From Ruminococcus flavefaciens (GTDB lineage Bacteria; Bacillota; Clostridia; Oscillospirales; Ruminococcaceae): 15,810 nt of DNA. Position 1 is the first letter of the stretch. Every line of letters begins with the position of its first letter. Made by a program: the position numbers and the translations under genes. A model generated the notes under the pieces. It worked only from the letters and a program-made list of their open reading frames with translations, searched no databases and had not been told where the DNA came from. Shown one piece after another: positions 1-7,981 of this stretch. The stretch lies in assembly GCA_902792495.1 (NCBI GenBank), contig CADBAC010000006.1, positions 2,487 to 18,296 of the forward strand, in the 5' to 3' direction.

Positions 1-1
1 C

Positions 2-862
2 ACATTCTTCGACAGCCGTGGACTTTCAAAGTTCCTCCTCCCACTAAACAGCTTCGACGGACAGGGCGAGGGATTCGGCTATCTTGGACTCGGAATGATA
101 GTCTGTACCATTCTTGCACTTATTATTCTTTTCAGCCTTATCGAAAAGAAGGAGGGAAGCTTCTTTGGTGCCGCTAAAGCGATCATAAAGAAGTACAACG
201 TTGAGATCCTCGCATTTGCCGTAGTATTCATGGTCAGCTTCTGCTGGGCTGTCAGCAACAGAATAACACTCAACGGCAGACTGCTTCTGGAGATACCGCT
301 CCCCTATCTTGTAAGAGGATGTCTCAGCATTTTCCGTGCGTCGGGACGTTTCATCTGGGTGCCATGCGTACTCATAATGACCGCTTCACTTGGACTTGTC
401 TCAAAGCTGAACAAAAAGACCGCCATTGCCGCTGCTGCGCTCTGCTTCCTTATTCAGGGAATGGACATCCGTGACTGGTGCAGGATACTTCACAGTCAGT
501 ACAGTCAGCCGCCTGCATATGAATACGCTCTCAAGGACGAGAAATGGGACGAACTCACAAAGGACACCAGCGAGATAATCTTCCTCCCCATGAAGGACGC
601 TTACGGCCTTTATATGCAGATGTACTTTGATTTCGCACAGATGGCCGCAGAAAAGCATATGGCTCTCAGCAGTTTCTACCTTGCACGTATGGATCTCGCT
701 TCTGTCAAGGAATACGCTGAGAACGAATACGAGAAGCTGAAGTCAGGCAATGGCCGCAAGGATGTGCTTTACGTATTCTTCGACGAGGAAGATGTCGTAG
801 ACGAGACCGACAGCGTCAAGGTCTACGATATCGACGGATACAAAGTCGCTAAAGTTAAATAA
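2..862 (+). CDS. Polytopic membrane protein, 3' part (DUF6311-like)
   Basis: The reading frame is open from the left edge (phase begins at base 2) to the TAA at 860-862, so this is the C-terminal 286 residues of a larger protein; an internal ATG at 95 is not the likely start because the upstream codons (FFDSRGLSKF, GFGYLGLG) read as protein. Hydrophobic stretches lie near residues 32-45, 58-80 and 110-145, followed by a soluble C-terminal tail. The combination of a ...GQGEGFGYLGLG motif before a membrane segment and a cytosolic or surface tail resembles DUF6311/YfhO-like membrane proteins linked to cell-surface polysaccharide. That family call is from memory and moderate; the membrane location is well supported. 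It could also be another glycosyltransferase-like integral protein. Confidence 0.6.
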   Translation, partial: TFFDSRGLSKFLLPLNSFDGQGEGFGYLGLGMIVCTILALIILFSLIEKKEGSFFGAAKAIIKKYNVEILAFAVVFMVSFCWAVSNRITLNGRLLLEIPLPYLVRGCLSIFRASGRFIWVPCVLIMTASLGLVSKLNKKTAIAAAALCFLIQGMDIRDWCRILHSQYSQPPAYEYALKDEKWDELTKDTSEIIFLPMKDAYGLYMQMYFDFAQMAAEKHMALSSFYLARMDLASVKEYAENEYEKLKSGNGRKDVLYVFFDEEDVVDETDSVKVYDIDGYKVAKVK

Positions 863-882
863 AAATAATATATTACTTGCTC

Positions 883-911
883 TTGACAAAGCAATATTTG
901 TGTGATATAAT
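883..911 (+). promoter_or_regulatory. SigA-type promoter for rpmE
   Basis: A perfect TTGACA (883-888) and a perfect TATAAT (906-911) are separated by exactly 17 bp. Transcription would begin near 918, leaving a leader of about 80 nt before the rpmE GTG at 999. This is the strongest promoter match in the window, fitting a ribosomal protein gene. Confidence 0.88.
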
Positions 912-916
912 ATTGC
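891..916. promoter_or_regulatory. Candidate operator: inverted repeat over the rpmE promoter
   Basis: GCAATATT (891-898) and AATATTGC (909-916) are perfect 8-bp inverted repeats with a 10-bp spacer. They cover the promoter spacer and the -10 box, where a bound dimer would block RNA polymerase. No known operator consensus is recognised. A chance AT-rich palindrome is possible. Confidence 0.4.
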
Positions 917-998
917 TTGCAATGTATAACTGCACTACTGTCTAAAGGAACTGATGGGCTGCACGGATACAAGAAAATCTGTGAAAGAGGTGACAATC

Positions 999-1232
999 GT
1001 GAAAGAGGGAATCCATCCTAACTTTGTTAAGACCACAATTACCTGCCACTGCGGTAACGTGATCGAGACTATGTCTACAAAGGAGAATATCAAGGTTGAA
1101 ATCTGCTCAAAGTGCCATCCGTTCTATACCGGAAAGCAGAAGCTTGTTGATACAGGCGGACGTGTTGACAGATTCAAGAAGCGTTTCAATCTCGAAGCGG
1201 CTTTTTTCCACTTTCCTATACAAAAACTATGA
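999..1232 (+). CDS. rpmE: 50S ribosomal protein bL31
   Basis: This is bL31 of the large ribosomal subunit, zinc-binding type: C16, C18, C36 and C39 form a CxC...CxxC set, and the MKEGIHPN start and [14 protein letters not shown] segment are family hallmarks. The GTG at 999 is chosen because it gives the canonical MKEGIHP N-terminus and has GAGGTG about 6 nt upstream; an in-frame ATG at 954 would add 15 atypical residues. The protein is 77 residues, roughly ten longer than usual: after KKRFNLE it continues [11 protein letters not shown], running through a T6 tract, and its TGA overlaps the ATG of the next gene by 4 bp (ATGA), which suggests translational coupling. The extra tail is unusual and could reflect lost use of an earlier stop. 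Confidence 0.93.
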   Translation: MKEGIHPNFVKTTITCHCGNVIETMSTKENIKVEICSKCHPFYTGKQKLVDTGGRVDRFKKRFNLEAAFFHFPIQKL

Positions 1233-1861
1233 ACTATTTCACAGTATCAGAGGCCGCTGAAGCCTCATTCATCGAAAAAAGATCCGAATTCATCGGCTAT
1301 ATCGCTCCCGTTAAGACTAACGACGAGGCCGTTGAATTCATAAATATGATAAAGGCAAAGCACCGCAAGGCTAAGCATAACGTCTATGCATACATTCTCC
1401 GTCAGGACAATATTTCCCGATATTCCGACGACGGCGAGCCCCAGGGCACCGCAGGCGTTCCTGTGCTGGATGTACTGCAAAAGCGTGGACTTACCGATGT
1501 TTGCGTGGTGGTCACCCGCTACTTTGGCGGTATCCTCCTCGGCGGAGGCGGACTTGTCCGTGCTTACTCCCATGCTGCCGCTCTTGCCTGCGACGCAGCC
1601 CATACTATGAATATGTGCCTGTGTCACCGCATTTCCATATCCTCAGACTACGGTATGTACGGCAAGATCTCCTATATACTGCCGAATTTCGATACCATTA
1701 CTGTCAGCTCTGATTTCGCCGACGACGTAAAGCTGGAGGTGCTGATCCTATCCGAGAAGCTGGATGCTCTCAGGAAAGAACTGGTAGAGATAACTAATGG
1801 CAGTGTTGAAATTGAGGATAAAGGTGAACTATTTGAGGATTTTTCCTCGGTTGCAAAATAA
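1229..1861 (+). CDS. yigZ: YigZ/IMPACT (UPF0029) family protein
   Basis: This 210-residue protein has the IMPACT family layout: an N-terminal domain carrying EKRSEFIGY (residues 16-24), KAKHNVYAY and [11 protein letters not shown] (about 66-76), then [21 protein letters not shown] (about 93-113), and a smaller C-terminal ferredoxin-like domain of the YigZ type. Bacterial members are of unsettled biochemical role; eukaryotic IMPACT regulates Gcn2. It starts at the ATG overlapping the rpmE stop and has no separate strong ribosome binding site, so it is probably translated by coupling from rpmE. The length is normal for the family. Confidence 0.9.
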   Translation: MNYFTVSEAAEASFIEKRSEFIGYIAPVKTNDEAVEFINMIKAKHRKAKHNVYAYILRQDNISRYSDDGEPQGTAGVPVLDVLQKRGLTDVCVVVTRYFGGILLGGGGLVRAYSHAAALACDAAHTMNMCLCHRISISSDYGMYGKISYILPNFDTITVSSDFADDVKLEVLILSEKLDALRKELVEITNGSVEIEDKGELFEDFSSVAK

Positions 1862-1871
1862 ATTAAAGGGA

Positions 1872-1900
1872 TTTCAAGTTTTCGGGAGTATAAGTATATA
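1872..1900 (+). promoter_or_regulatory. Weak promoter candidate before the lipoprotein-dgt-dnaG-rpoD run
   Basis: TTTCAA (1872-1877), 17 bp, then TATATA (1895-1900). The -35 is poor (3/6). The segment TCGGGAG occurs twice here, the second copy being the ribosome binding site of the gene at 1926. It is the only promoter-like sequence seen before this gene run, so an upstream promoter may serve instead. Confidence 0.28.
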
Positions 1901-1925
1901 AGAAGCTTTTTCGGGAGGTATTGCC

Positions 1926-2393
1926 ATGAGAAGATTTCTGACCGCTTCAGCCATTTGCGCTGTTGCTTTTCTTTCGTCATGCGCTGACTCTCCGTCAGTT
2001 TCGGAAAATTCTGTAATCCCGGAGATCACTTCCGTCACGGAAACTACAGCCGTATCTGCAGTTCAGACCACTGTCTCCGCTGATATTGCCGGATATACCT
2101 TTACCGACAACGAGCTTCTTCACGATACTGTCTGGAAGACTTATACCGACCGTGGCACCTTTGATATCCCTCAGCTTCCTTTTGAGGGCGGCGACAAGGT
2201 CAGATATGAGACTCCCGATCTTATCATCGAAGGTACAGCCGCATATCCCGCAGCCGACAGCACCGACGGTGTTCTTCTGTTCGGGAAATGCACATACACA
2301 TTCCAAATACAACCTACATCTCCGCAAGGCATCGCTCTTACTTTTGTAAGCGGCGATGACATACTTCCGCAGAAAAGCCTGTTCCGCAACTGA
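1926..2393 (+). CDS. Small hypothetical lipoprotein
   Basis: A 155-residue protein with a lipoprotein signal peptide: MRR, a hydrophobic stretch (residues 4-16), and a lipobox LSSC with the lipidated cysteine at position 19. A Ser/Thr/Val-rich linker (about 20-55) follows, then a compact domain containing HDTVWKTYTDRGTFDIPQLPF and a later FGKCTYTFQI strand. I do not recognise the domain; the short beta-rich pattern fits an extracytoplasmic domain on the outer membrane face. The start is set by CGGGAGGT seven nt before the ATG. It lies 21 nt before dgt and is probably cotranscribed with the dgt-dnaG-rpoD genes. Confidence 0.75.
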   Translation: MRRFLTASAICAVAFLSSCADSPSVSENSVIPEITSVTETTAVSAVQTTVSADIAGYTFTDNELLHDTVWKTYTDRGTFDIPQLPFEGGDKVRYETPDLIIEGTAAYPAADSTDGVLLFGKCTYTFQIQPTSPQGIALTFVSGDDILPQKSLFRN

Positions 2394-2414
2394 ATTCCGG
2401 AAGGAGTGATATCA

Positions 2415-3410
2415 GTGAATGTACGTGAAAAAATCGAAAGCGCTGAGAAATATATTCTCTGTGAGTATGCCTGCAAAAGCACGGATGCTTCTGCTACAAA
2501 GCGTGAACGTGAGGACGAGCCATGCCCTTACCGCACCGAATTCCAGCGTGACCGTGACCGCATACTCCACTGCAACTCATTCCGAAGGCTGAAACGTAAG
2601 ACTCAGGTATTCCTCTCTCCCGTGGGCGATCACTACCGTACCCGTCTGACTCATACCCTTGAGGTGGCTCAGATAGCAAGGACTATGGCGAGAGGAATGG
2701 GACTGAATGAGGATCTGACCGAAGCTATCGCTCTCGGCCACGACTTGGGGCACTCCCCTTTCGGTCACTGCGGCGAGAAGGTGCTCAATGAGATCTGTCC
2801 TCATGGATTCAGGCACTATCTCCAGAGCGTCAGAGTTGTGGAATGTCTTGAAAAAAAGGGCAAGGGACTGAACCTCACTCACGCTGTCAGGGACGGCATA
2901 AAGTGCCACACCAATATGACCGCTGAGACAAAGGAAGGCAATATAGTCCGCCTTGCCGACACCATCGCCTACATAAACCACGATATCGAGGACTCCATCC
3001 GTGCAGGCATACTCCACGGAGACGAACTCCCCAAAGACTGCGTGGAAATTCTGGGCGACACAAAAACCAAAAGAATAACCTGTCTTATCGCTTCCGTTAT
3101 CGGGCACGGATGCGAAAATATAGATTTTGAGCCCGAAATACGCACCGCTCACGACAAACTGAGAAAATTCATGTTTGAGAGAGTCTACACAAATCCTGCC
3201 GCTAAGCAGGAGGAAGCAAAGGCGGAACGGCTTGTCCGCAAGCTGTATGCCTACTTTATCGAGAACAGCCGTCTTCTCCCCGAGGAGTACCGCTCTATCA
3301 TGGAAGCTTCCGATGCCGACCGTGCCGTATGCGACTACATATCAGGCATGAGCGACGGCTACGCTGTGGACCTTTACACTGAGCTTTTCGTCCCGAAATT
3401 CTGGAAATAG
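2415..3410 (+). CDS. dgt: HD-domain deoxyguanosinetriphosphate triphosphohydrolase-like protein
   Basis: A dNTP triphosphohydrolase of the HD superfamily that cleaves dNTPs to deoxynucleoside and triphosphate. Visible motifs are the family N-terminus RTEFQRDRDRILHCNSFRRL, a metal-site histidine in RLTHTLE (H80), the HD doublet in GHDLGHSPFGH (H109, D110), and RLADTIAYINHDIED further on carrying the last metal aspartate. I place the start at the GTG at 2415, six nt after AAGGAGTG; the GTG at 2406 sits inside that ribosome binding site. The product is 331 residues, normal for the shorter Gram-positive form. Its TAG is followed at once by the GGAGG of dnaG, and the dgt-dnaG-rpoD order is a common clostridial arrangement. 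Confidence 0.92.
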   Translation: MNVREKIESAEKYILCEYACKSTDASATKREREDEPCPYRTEFQRDRDRILHCNSFRRLKRKTQVFLSPVGDHYRTRLTHTLEVAQIARTMARGMGLNEDLTEAIALGHDLGHSPFGHCGEKVLNEICPHGFRHYLQSVRVVECLEKKGKGLNLTHAVRDGIKCHTNMTAETKEGNIVRLADTIAYINHDIEDSIRAGILHGDELPKDCVEILGDTKTKRITCLIASVIGHGCENIDFEPEIRTAHDKLRKFMFERVYTNPAAKQEEAKAERLVRKLYAYFIENSRLLPEEYRSIMEASDADRAVCDYISGMSDGYAVDLYTELFVPKFWK

Positions 3411-3421
3411 GAGGTAAGGCT

Positions 3422-5161
3422 ATGCCCCGAGACGATGAATTTCTCTACACTCTGAGAAATGCAAATCCCATTGAAACGGTCATGGGGTCATATGTCCACA
3501 TTATCCGCCGTGGACGGAATTACGTCTGTTCATGTCCTTTCCACTCGGAGAAAACTCCGTCATGCACGGTTTTCACCGAGACACAGAGCTTCTACTGCTT
3601 CGGCTGCGGCGCAGGCGGCGACGTTATCACCTTTACCATGAAGATAGAAAATCTCGACTTCATGGAGGCGGTAAAGCTTCTTGCCCAGCGCTCGGGAATT
3701 GAAGTTCCCGAAAGGAACAACAAGGACAGCTCCTATGCCAAGCGCAAAACACGTATATACGAGATGAACCGCATTGCCGCTAATCTCTATTACACCAACC
3801 TTTTCAAAGGCAGCGACAAGTCGGGGCTGAAATATTTCGCAGACCGCAAGCTGACTCCGCAGACCATCAAGAAATACGGTCTGGGATACGCTCCCGATTC
3901 GTGGAATTTTCTCACCGACCATCTGAAGTCCAAAGGCTACACCGATGACGAGATAGCCGATGCGTGGCTGGGAGGACAAAAAAACGGCCGCACCTTCGAT
4001 ATGTTCCGCAAGCGTGTGATGTTCCCCATAGTTGATATGCGTGGAAATATCATCGGCTTCGGAGGGCGTGTGCTTGACGATTCCAAGCCGAAATACCTGA
4101 ATACAGGCGCAACTCCCGTATTCGACAAAGGCTCCAACCTGTTCTCCATGAATTTCGCCAAGAATGCCAACACCAAGCGTCTCATCCTCTGCGAAGGCTA
4201 CATGGACGTTATCGCCGTGAATCAGGCCGGCTTCGACAACGTTGTCGCCACTCTCGGTACTGCTATAACTCCCGACCAGGCAAGGCTCATAAGCCATTAT
4301 GCCGAGGAAGTAATAATCGCTTATGACAGCGACGGCGCAGGTCAGAAAGCCACTCAGAAAGCCATAAACCATTTCGCCGATGTGGGACTTCAAACCAAGA
4401 TCATCCACATGGAAGGTGCCAAGGACCCCGATGAATACATAAAAAAATTCGGTGTAAACCGGTTCCGGCTGCTCCTTGACGGCTCAGACGATGCCATCGA
4501 CTTCATGCTTGACAAATGCGAGGACGGCCTCGACCTTTCTTCGGAAATGGGACGTGTGGAACTGCTGAAGCGTACCTCAAAGGTACTGGCAGGCATAGAG
4601 TCTGCACTGGAGCGTGAGGTCTATATTTCCCGTACTTCCAAGAAGTGCGATATCCCCGTTCAGGTGCTGAAAAGCCATATCGACAATATGCTCAAAAAGA
4701 ACCGCTATTCCGCAAAAAAGAACGAATGGCGCAATATCAAGGCAAACACCAATTTCGTCAGGGACGATGTGAACCCCGAAGCGGTCAATCACCGCAAGGA
4801 GGCCCGTGCCGAGGAAATGATAATATACTACCTGCTGAAACGGCCCCATGAATGGGAAGACGTGGAAAAGGCGATACCGCCCGATTCCTTCGTTACTCCC
4901 TTCCATAAAAAAGTATATTCGGCTCTGCTGGATAAAATGAGGGAAGCCGACAAATTTACCATTCTCATGCTGAACGGTGAATTTACTCAGGAGGAAATGG
5001 GAAGAATAAGCGGAATAGCCGCTAAGAACAATGACCTTCCGATCACATTTGAGGGTGTCCTCGACTGTGCGGAGGTACTGAAAAAATCAAAGCCAACACC
5101 ATCCGGAACACTCAGCGACGACGAGTTGATGAGCAAGTTCAGATCAAAAAATAAAAAATAG
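3422..5161 (+). CDS. dnaG: DNA primase
   Basis: DnaG makes the RNA primers for chromosome replication at the fork. The N-terminal CHC2 zinc domain has ligands C38, H41, C59 and C62 (CPFH ... CFGC). The primase core follows ([26 protein letters not shown]), and the TOPRIM fold shows the catalytic E258 in [10 protein letters not shown] and D302/D304 in [11 protein letters not shown]. The C-terminal part (about 455-570) matches the helical helicase-binding region. The protein is 579 residues, typical for the family. GGAGG nine nt ahead fixes the ATG. The gene sits between dgt and rpoD with 11-bp gaps on both sides, so the three are surely cotranscribed. Confidence 0.97.
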   Translation: MPRDDEFLYTLRNANPIETVMGSYVHIIRRGRNYVCSCPFHSEKTPSCTVFTETQSFYCFGCGAGGDVITFTMKIENLDFMEAVKLLAQRSGIEVPERNNKDSSYAKRKTRIYEMNRIAANLYYTNLFKGSDKSGLKYFADRKLTPQTIKKYGLGYAPDSWNFLTDHLKSKGYTDDEIADAWLGGQKNGRTFDMFRKRVMFPIVDMRGNIIGFGGRVLDDSKPKYLNTGATPVFDKGSNLFSMNFAKNANTKRLILCEGYMDVIAVNQAGFDNVVATLGTAITPDQARLISHYAEEVIIAYDSDGAGQKATQKAINHFADVGLQTKIIHMEGAKDPDEYIKKFGVNRFRLLLDGSDDAIDFMLDKCEDGLDLSSEMGRVELLKRTSKVLAGIESALEREVYISRTSKKCDIPVQVLKSHIDNMLKKNRYSAKKNEWRNIKANTNFVRDDVNPEAVNHRKEARAEEMIIYYLLKRPHEWEDVEKAIPPDSFVTPFHKKVYSALLDKMREADKFTILMLNGEFTQEEMGRISGIAAKNNDLPITFEGVLDCAEVLKKSKPTPSGTLSDDELMSKFRSKNKK

Positions 5162-5172
5162 GAGGTTTTCTT

Positions 5173-6255
5173 ATGGAAAACAAAAAGAACACTATTGAAG
5201 CTCTCATCGAACAGGGCAAAACTAACGGAAAGCTTACAACAAAAGAGATCACCGACGCACTGGAAGAGCTGGATTTTGACGTTGACCAGATCAATACCTT
5301 CTATGATAACTGTGAAAGTCTCAACATCGAGATCGTAGAGGATATGAACCTTGACGCTGACCTGAAAATAGGTCTCGACTCCGCACTTACCGATGACCTG
5401 GAAATGGCTCTGTCAACCGAGGGCATCGCTATCGATGACCCTGTAAAGATCTACCTCAAGGAGATCGGACGTGTTCCGCTTCTTACAACAGAGGAGGAGA
5501 TCGAGCTTGCACAGAGAATGGCCAAGGGCGACCGCTACGCAAAGAAGCGTCTTTCAGAGGCTAACCTCCGTCTCGTTGTTTCTATCGCCAAGAAGTACGT
5601 GGGCAGAGGTATGCAGTTCCTCGACCTCATCCAGGAAGGCAACCTGGGTCTTATCAAGGCTGTTGAAAAGTTCGATTACACTAAGGGATTCAAGTTCTCC
5701 ACATACGCTACTTGGTGGATCCGTCAGGCTATCACCCGTGCTATCGCAGATCAGGCAAGAACTATCCGTATCCCTGTTCATATGGTTGAGACCATCACCA
5801 AGGTAAAGAAGGTGTCCAGCCAGCTTCTCCACGAAAACGGCCACGATCCAAGCCCTGAGGAGATCGCTGACAAGCTGAATATGCCTGTGGATAAAGTCCG
5901 TGAGATCATGCGTGTGGCTCAGGATCCTGTATCCCTCGAAACTCCTATCGGTGAGGAGGAAGACAGCCATCTGGGTGACTTCATCCCTGACGATGACGCT
6001 CCTGCACCTGCTGAGGCCGCTTCACACACTCTCCTCAAGGAGCAGCTCAATGAAGTGCTTTCAACTCTTACAGACCGTGAGGCAAAGGTACTGAAGCTTC
6101 GTTTCGGCCTTGAGGACGGCAAGTCACGCACTCTCGAAGAAGTTGGACAGCGTTTCGACGTAACCCGTGAGCGTATCCGTCAGATCGAAGCAAAGGCTCT
6201 CAGAAAGCTCCGTCACCCAAGCAGAAGCAAGAAGGTCAAGGACTTCCTTGACTGA
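5173..6255 (+). CDS. rpoD: Primary sigma factor SigA/RpoD
   Basis: The housekeeping sigma subunit of RNA polymerase. In order: a short region 1.1 (residues 1-75), region 1.2 ([17 protein letters not shown], about 91-107), regions 2.1-2.4 from [15 protein letters not shown] at 132 through [19 protein letters not shown] and the promoter-melting/-10 helix [14 protein letters not shown], region 3, then region 4 with [18 protein letters not shown] and the -35-reading helix-turn-helix ([22 protein letters not shown], from 318). At 360 residues it has the compact Firmicutes length. The ribosome binding site AGGAGG overlaps the dnaG stop. No clear terminator follows the TGA. Confidence 0.97.
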   Translation: MENKKNTIEALIEQGKTNGKLTTKEITDALEELDFDVDQINTFYDNCESLNIEIVEDMNLDADLKIGLDSALTDDLEMALSTEGIAIDDPVKIYLKEIGRVPLLTTEEEIELAQRMAKGDRYAKKRLSEANLRLVVSIAKKYVGRGMQFLDLIQEGNLGLIKAVEKFDYTKGFKFSTYATWWIRQAITRAIADQARTIRIPVHMVETITKVKKVSSQLLHENGHDPSPEEIADKLNMPVDKVREIMRVAQDPVSLETPIGEEEDSHLGDFIPDDDAPAPAEAASHTLLKEQLNEVLSTLTDREAKVLKLRFGLEDGKSRTLEEVGQRFDVTRERIRQIEAKALRKLRHPSRSKKVKDFLD

Positions 6256-6395
6256 TGGCCGGATTTGTTGACCCACAGACAGAAGTTATTGGGCTGAATT
6301 GTATTTCAATGAAATTTTAACGTTACAACCGAATTAGCAAGAATTGACGATCTTGAAGTTACAAACCTTATATAAGATTGTCTGGAGGTGCTGGT

Positions 6396-6647
6396 ATGAG
6401 TATTGATATTAAACAAGCTTATAAAATAGCTTCTGACGTATTAGAAGGATTTAAGATATACTCATGCACTGAATTGAGTGACGGCTGGCTATTTTCATTT
6501 AAAAATGCTAATGGTGAGGGAATATGCATTCCGCCGTTAAAAGTATCAATAAATGGTGAGGCTTTACTTCACAACGAAACGGCTGCAATGTACCTCGATG
6601 GCTCTTGCAGTGAAAAAGGAAAAATCATACCTTTAGAAGATATATAA
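6396..6647 (+). CDS. Small hypothetical protein, possibly immunity-like
   Basis: An 83-residue protein starting at the ATG at 6396, placed by TGGAGGTG five nt upstream. It is more AT-rich than the neighbouring rpoD, with codons such as TTA and ATA more frequent, hinting at a different origin. The pattern of an N-terminal helix (IKQAYKIASDVLEGF), a GWLFSFKNANGEGICIPPLKVSINGEAL core and an acidic tail resembles small YrhB/Imm35-type immunity proteins, but the match is by eye and weak. No toxin gene is visible alongside. It is followed by its own strong terminator, so it is an independent unit or the end of the rpoD transcript. Confidence 0.65.
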   Translation: MSIDIKQAYKIASDVLEGFKIYSCTELSDGWLFSFKNANGEGICIPPLKVSINGEALLHNETAAMYLDGSCSEKGKIIPLEDI

Positions 6648-6665
6648 AGGTTAACATCTTAATTA

Positions 6666-6692
6666 AACCGCCCATAACAAGGCGGTTTTCTT
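6666..6692 (+). terminator. Rho-independent terminator
   Basis: AACCGCC (6666-6672) pairs perfectly with GGCGGTT (6681-6687) across an 8-nt loop, followed by TTCTTAT. It ends the transcript of the small gene at 6396 and possibly read-through from rpoD. Confidence 0.85.
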
Positions 6693-6709
6693 ATACCCAT
6701 CTGAAGGAA

Positions 6710-6841
6710 ATGGAACAGGAAGACACACTTAATATAATCTTACCCCTGATTGAGCACTCCATTCAAGATTTGAAAACCGATGTTATACAAGGAGCGCCCT
6801 ATCAGGGGCTGTATTTTTATTATAGCTGTGAGTTTCAGATG
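6710..6841 (+). pseudogene. Possible remnant of a small gene
   Basis: An ATG at 6710 opens a frame of about 43 plausible residues (MEQEDTLNIILPLIEH..., later GLYFYYSCEF) that then runs on antisense through the GNAT gene at 6835-7326. The opening looks protein-like, but the ribosome binding site (GAAGGA, two nt from the ATG) is badly spaced and the rest is antisense. It may be the 5' stub of a deleted gene, or chance. Confidence 0.2.
6792..6818 (+). terminator. Weak terminator-like hairpin
   Basis: AGCGCCCT and AGGGGCT (within 6792-6811) form a stem of 3 plus 4 pairs with a bulged G and a 3-nt loop, followed by GTATTTTTAT. It lies just past the 3' end of the convergent GNAT gene. The T tract follows only on the plus strand. 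Confidence 0.45.
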
Positions 6842-7326
6842 TCAAGGAAGTACATCACCTGTGTCACTGTCTTATGTCCGAACTTTTTCTTCATCAAATC
6901 TCCGCTGGCAGTGTAGCCGTAACGCTCATAGAACCGCCTTGCAACGAGATTCCGGTCAAGTGCAAAGAGGATTATCCTGCTGAATCCGAGTGCTTTCAGC
7001 TCGGCTACTGCCCTGTCCATCAGAAGCTTGCCTATGCCCTTGCCCGTGTACTGCGGAAGGACATACAGCGAAAACACCTCGCCAAGCCCCTCATACTGAG
7101 ATATGCGTGAAGCCCCGAAGCTTATGGTGCCGATATATTCGTCACCGCTGACAACTACCATTGACCGTGAACCAAAACGATTTATCCTGTCCGCCCAGTT
7201 GCCCTCGGGGATGCGTTTGAGATATCCGCTGGGAAGCATACCTTTGTACGTCTTCTTCCAGCTTTTTTCATAGATGCCGCTTATTTCTCTCAGGTCGTCT
7301 TTTTCTGTCACAAAGCGTATTTCCAT
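6835..7326 (-). CDS. GNAT family N-acetyltransferase
   Basis: A 163-residue acetyl-CoA-dependent N-acetyltransferase of unknown substrate. The acetyl-CoA pyrophosphate loop is visible as QYTGKGIGK (motif A, inside LYVLPQYTGKGIGKLLMDRA), preceded by the strand GEVFSLYVL and followed by the motif B segment ILFALDRNLVARRFYERYGYTASG. The N-terminus MEIRFVTEKDDLREISGIYEKSWKKTYKGML is typical of RimI-like members that begin at the first strand. AAGGTGGGAGGG precedes the ATG. It is transcribed divergently from cotJA from its own good promoter, so it is probably unrelated to the coat genes. Confidence 0.9.
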   Translation of the reverse strand: MEIRFVTEKDDLREISGIYEKSWKKTYKGMLPSGYLKRIPEGNWADRINRFGSRSMVVVSGDEYIGTISFGASRISQYEGLGEVFSLYVLPQYTGKGIGKLLMDRAVAELKALGFSRIILFALDRNLVARRFYERYGYTASGDLMKKKFGHKTVTQVMYFLDI

Positions 7327-7354
7327 TTCCCTCCCACCTTCTCGTTTTTTTCAG

Positions 7355-7383
7355 ATTATACCACATTAATGCGGGAAAGTCAA
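7355..7383 (-). promoter_or_regulatory. SigA-type promoter for the minus-strand GNAT gene
   Basis: Read on the minus strand: TTGACT (complement of 7378-7383), 17 bp, TATAAT (complement of 7355-7360). The GNAT start codon at 7326 is about 30 bp downstream of the -10. Confidence 0.8.
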
Positions 7384-7389
7384 TAATTC

Positions 7390-7419
7390 TTAACGCATTT
7401 TCTGTTATCTGCATATAAT
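7390..7419 (+). promoter_or_regulatory. Promoter candidate for cotJABC
   Basis: CATATAAT at 7412-7419 contains a perfect SigA -10 (TATAAT, 7414-7419) with TTAACG (7390-7395) 18 bp upstream. The same octamer also differs from the B. subtilis SigE -10 consensus (CATACAnT) at one base, and GCATA with an AC 17 bp upstream is SigK-like. No good SigE -35 is seen. Which sigma factor is used cannot be decided from sequence; in Bacillus cotJ is SigE-dependent. Confidence 0.5.
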
Positions 7420-7423
7420 GTGG

Positions 7424-7457
7424 TGTGCGGAGGACTTCGCACCTGTTCTCCGCAGCA
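7424..7457 (+). promoter_or_regulatory. Mutually exclusive hairpins in the cotJ leader
   Basis: GTGCGGA can pair with TTCGCAC (4-nt GGAC loop, one G-T pair). Alternatively TGCGGAG can pair with CTCCGCA farther downstream. The two share the same left arm. GGAGGACT occurs both in this left arm and in the cotJA ribosome binding site. Function unproven. Confidence 0.3.
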
Positions 7458-7475
7458 CAGAAAGGAGGACTCCAT

Positions 7476-7730
7476 ATGAAACTTGAACTTTTTGACGATA
7501 TGGATGGGCTTATCCTGCATGAGCGTGAAAACAGCCTGTCTGTGACGGATATGCGCAATGACAGACAGGAACGTCCCGAAACTTCACGGCTCCCAAAAAA
7601 TATGCCGCTGGCAATGGCTTATGTGCCCTTCCAGCAGTGGGGAGATGTTCACAGCAGTGAAGATGCCCTTGAAAGCGGTACGCTCTTCCCTGACCTTGTA
7701 TTCCCATTCGGCAAAGGAGGCGGAAGATAA
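7476..7730 (+). CDS. cotJA: Spore coat associated protein CotJA
   Basis: An 84-residue CotJA homologue. The family core is clear: PLAMAYVPFQQW, then EDALESGTLFPDLVFPFGK near the C-terminus. CotJA is a small protein of the inner spore coat encoded with CotJB and CotJC. The ATG at 7476 is set by AAAGGAGG seven nt upstream; longer frames begin inside the leader. The TAA overlaps the cotJB ATG by one base (TAATG), so translation is coupled. Residues 1-40 are variable and not conserved in pattern. Its presence next to a split cotJC is the context that identifies the interrupted gene. Confidence 0.93.
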   Translation: MKLELFDDMDGLILHERENSLSVTDMRNDRQERPETSRLPKNMPLAMAYVPFQQWGDVHSSEDALESGTLFPDLVFPFGKGGGR

Positions 7731-7978
7731 TGAACGAACGCAGAATGCTTCTCATGAAAATAAAAGAGTACGATTTTGCACTAAAGGAACTGAACCTCTA
7801 CCTGGACACTCATCCCAACTGCCGGCGTGGACTTGCAATGTTTGAGAAATACAAGGCACTCAGGCAGAAATGTATCAGCGACTACACTCAGCGTTTCGGT
7901 CCGCTTATGCCCGAACAGAACAACGATACTCAGCACTGGGACTGGATCGACGACCCGTGGCCCTGGGAAAGGAGATAA
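7730..7978 (+). CDS. cotJB: Spore coat protein CotJB
   Basis: An 82-residue CotJB homologue. The helical N-terminal part (LLMKIKEYDFALKELNLYLDTHPN) and the tryptophan-rich tail (HWDWIDDPWPWE) are diagnostic. CotJB works with CotJC in the spore coat in Bacillus. It overlaps cotJA by one base and is followed, three bases after its TAA, by the ATG of cotJC; the AAAGGAG within its last codons serves cotJC. Intact cotJA and cotJB with normal length show the operon is not decaying. Confidence 0.93.
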   Translation: MNERRMLLMKIKEYDFALKELNLYLDTHPNCRRGLAMFEKYKALRQKCISDYTQRFGPLMPEQNNDTQHWDWIDDPWPWERR

Positions 7979-7981
7979 TCT

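Noticed and set aside
2406..2408. GTG at 2406 as the dgt start
   Set aside because: It lies within the AAGGAGTG ribosome binding site that serves the GTG at 2415.
3560..4408. 282-codon open frame on the minus strand
   Set aside because: Antisense shadow of dnaG, which has clear domains and catalytic residues; no ribosome binding site or known motifs.
6349..6378. Promoter before the small gene at 6396
   Set aside because: TTGAAG and TATAAG are present but only 12 bp apart, and TTGACG upstream is too far; spacing does not fit SigA.
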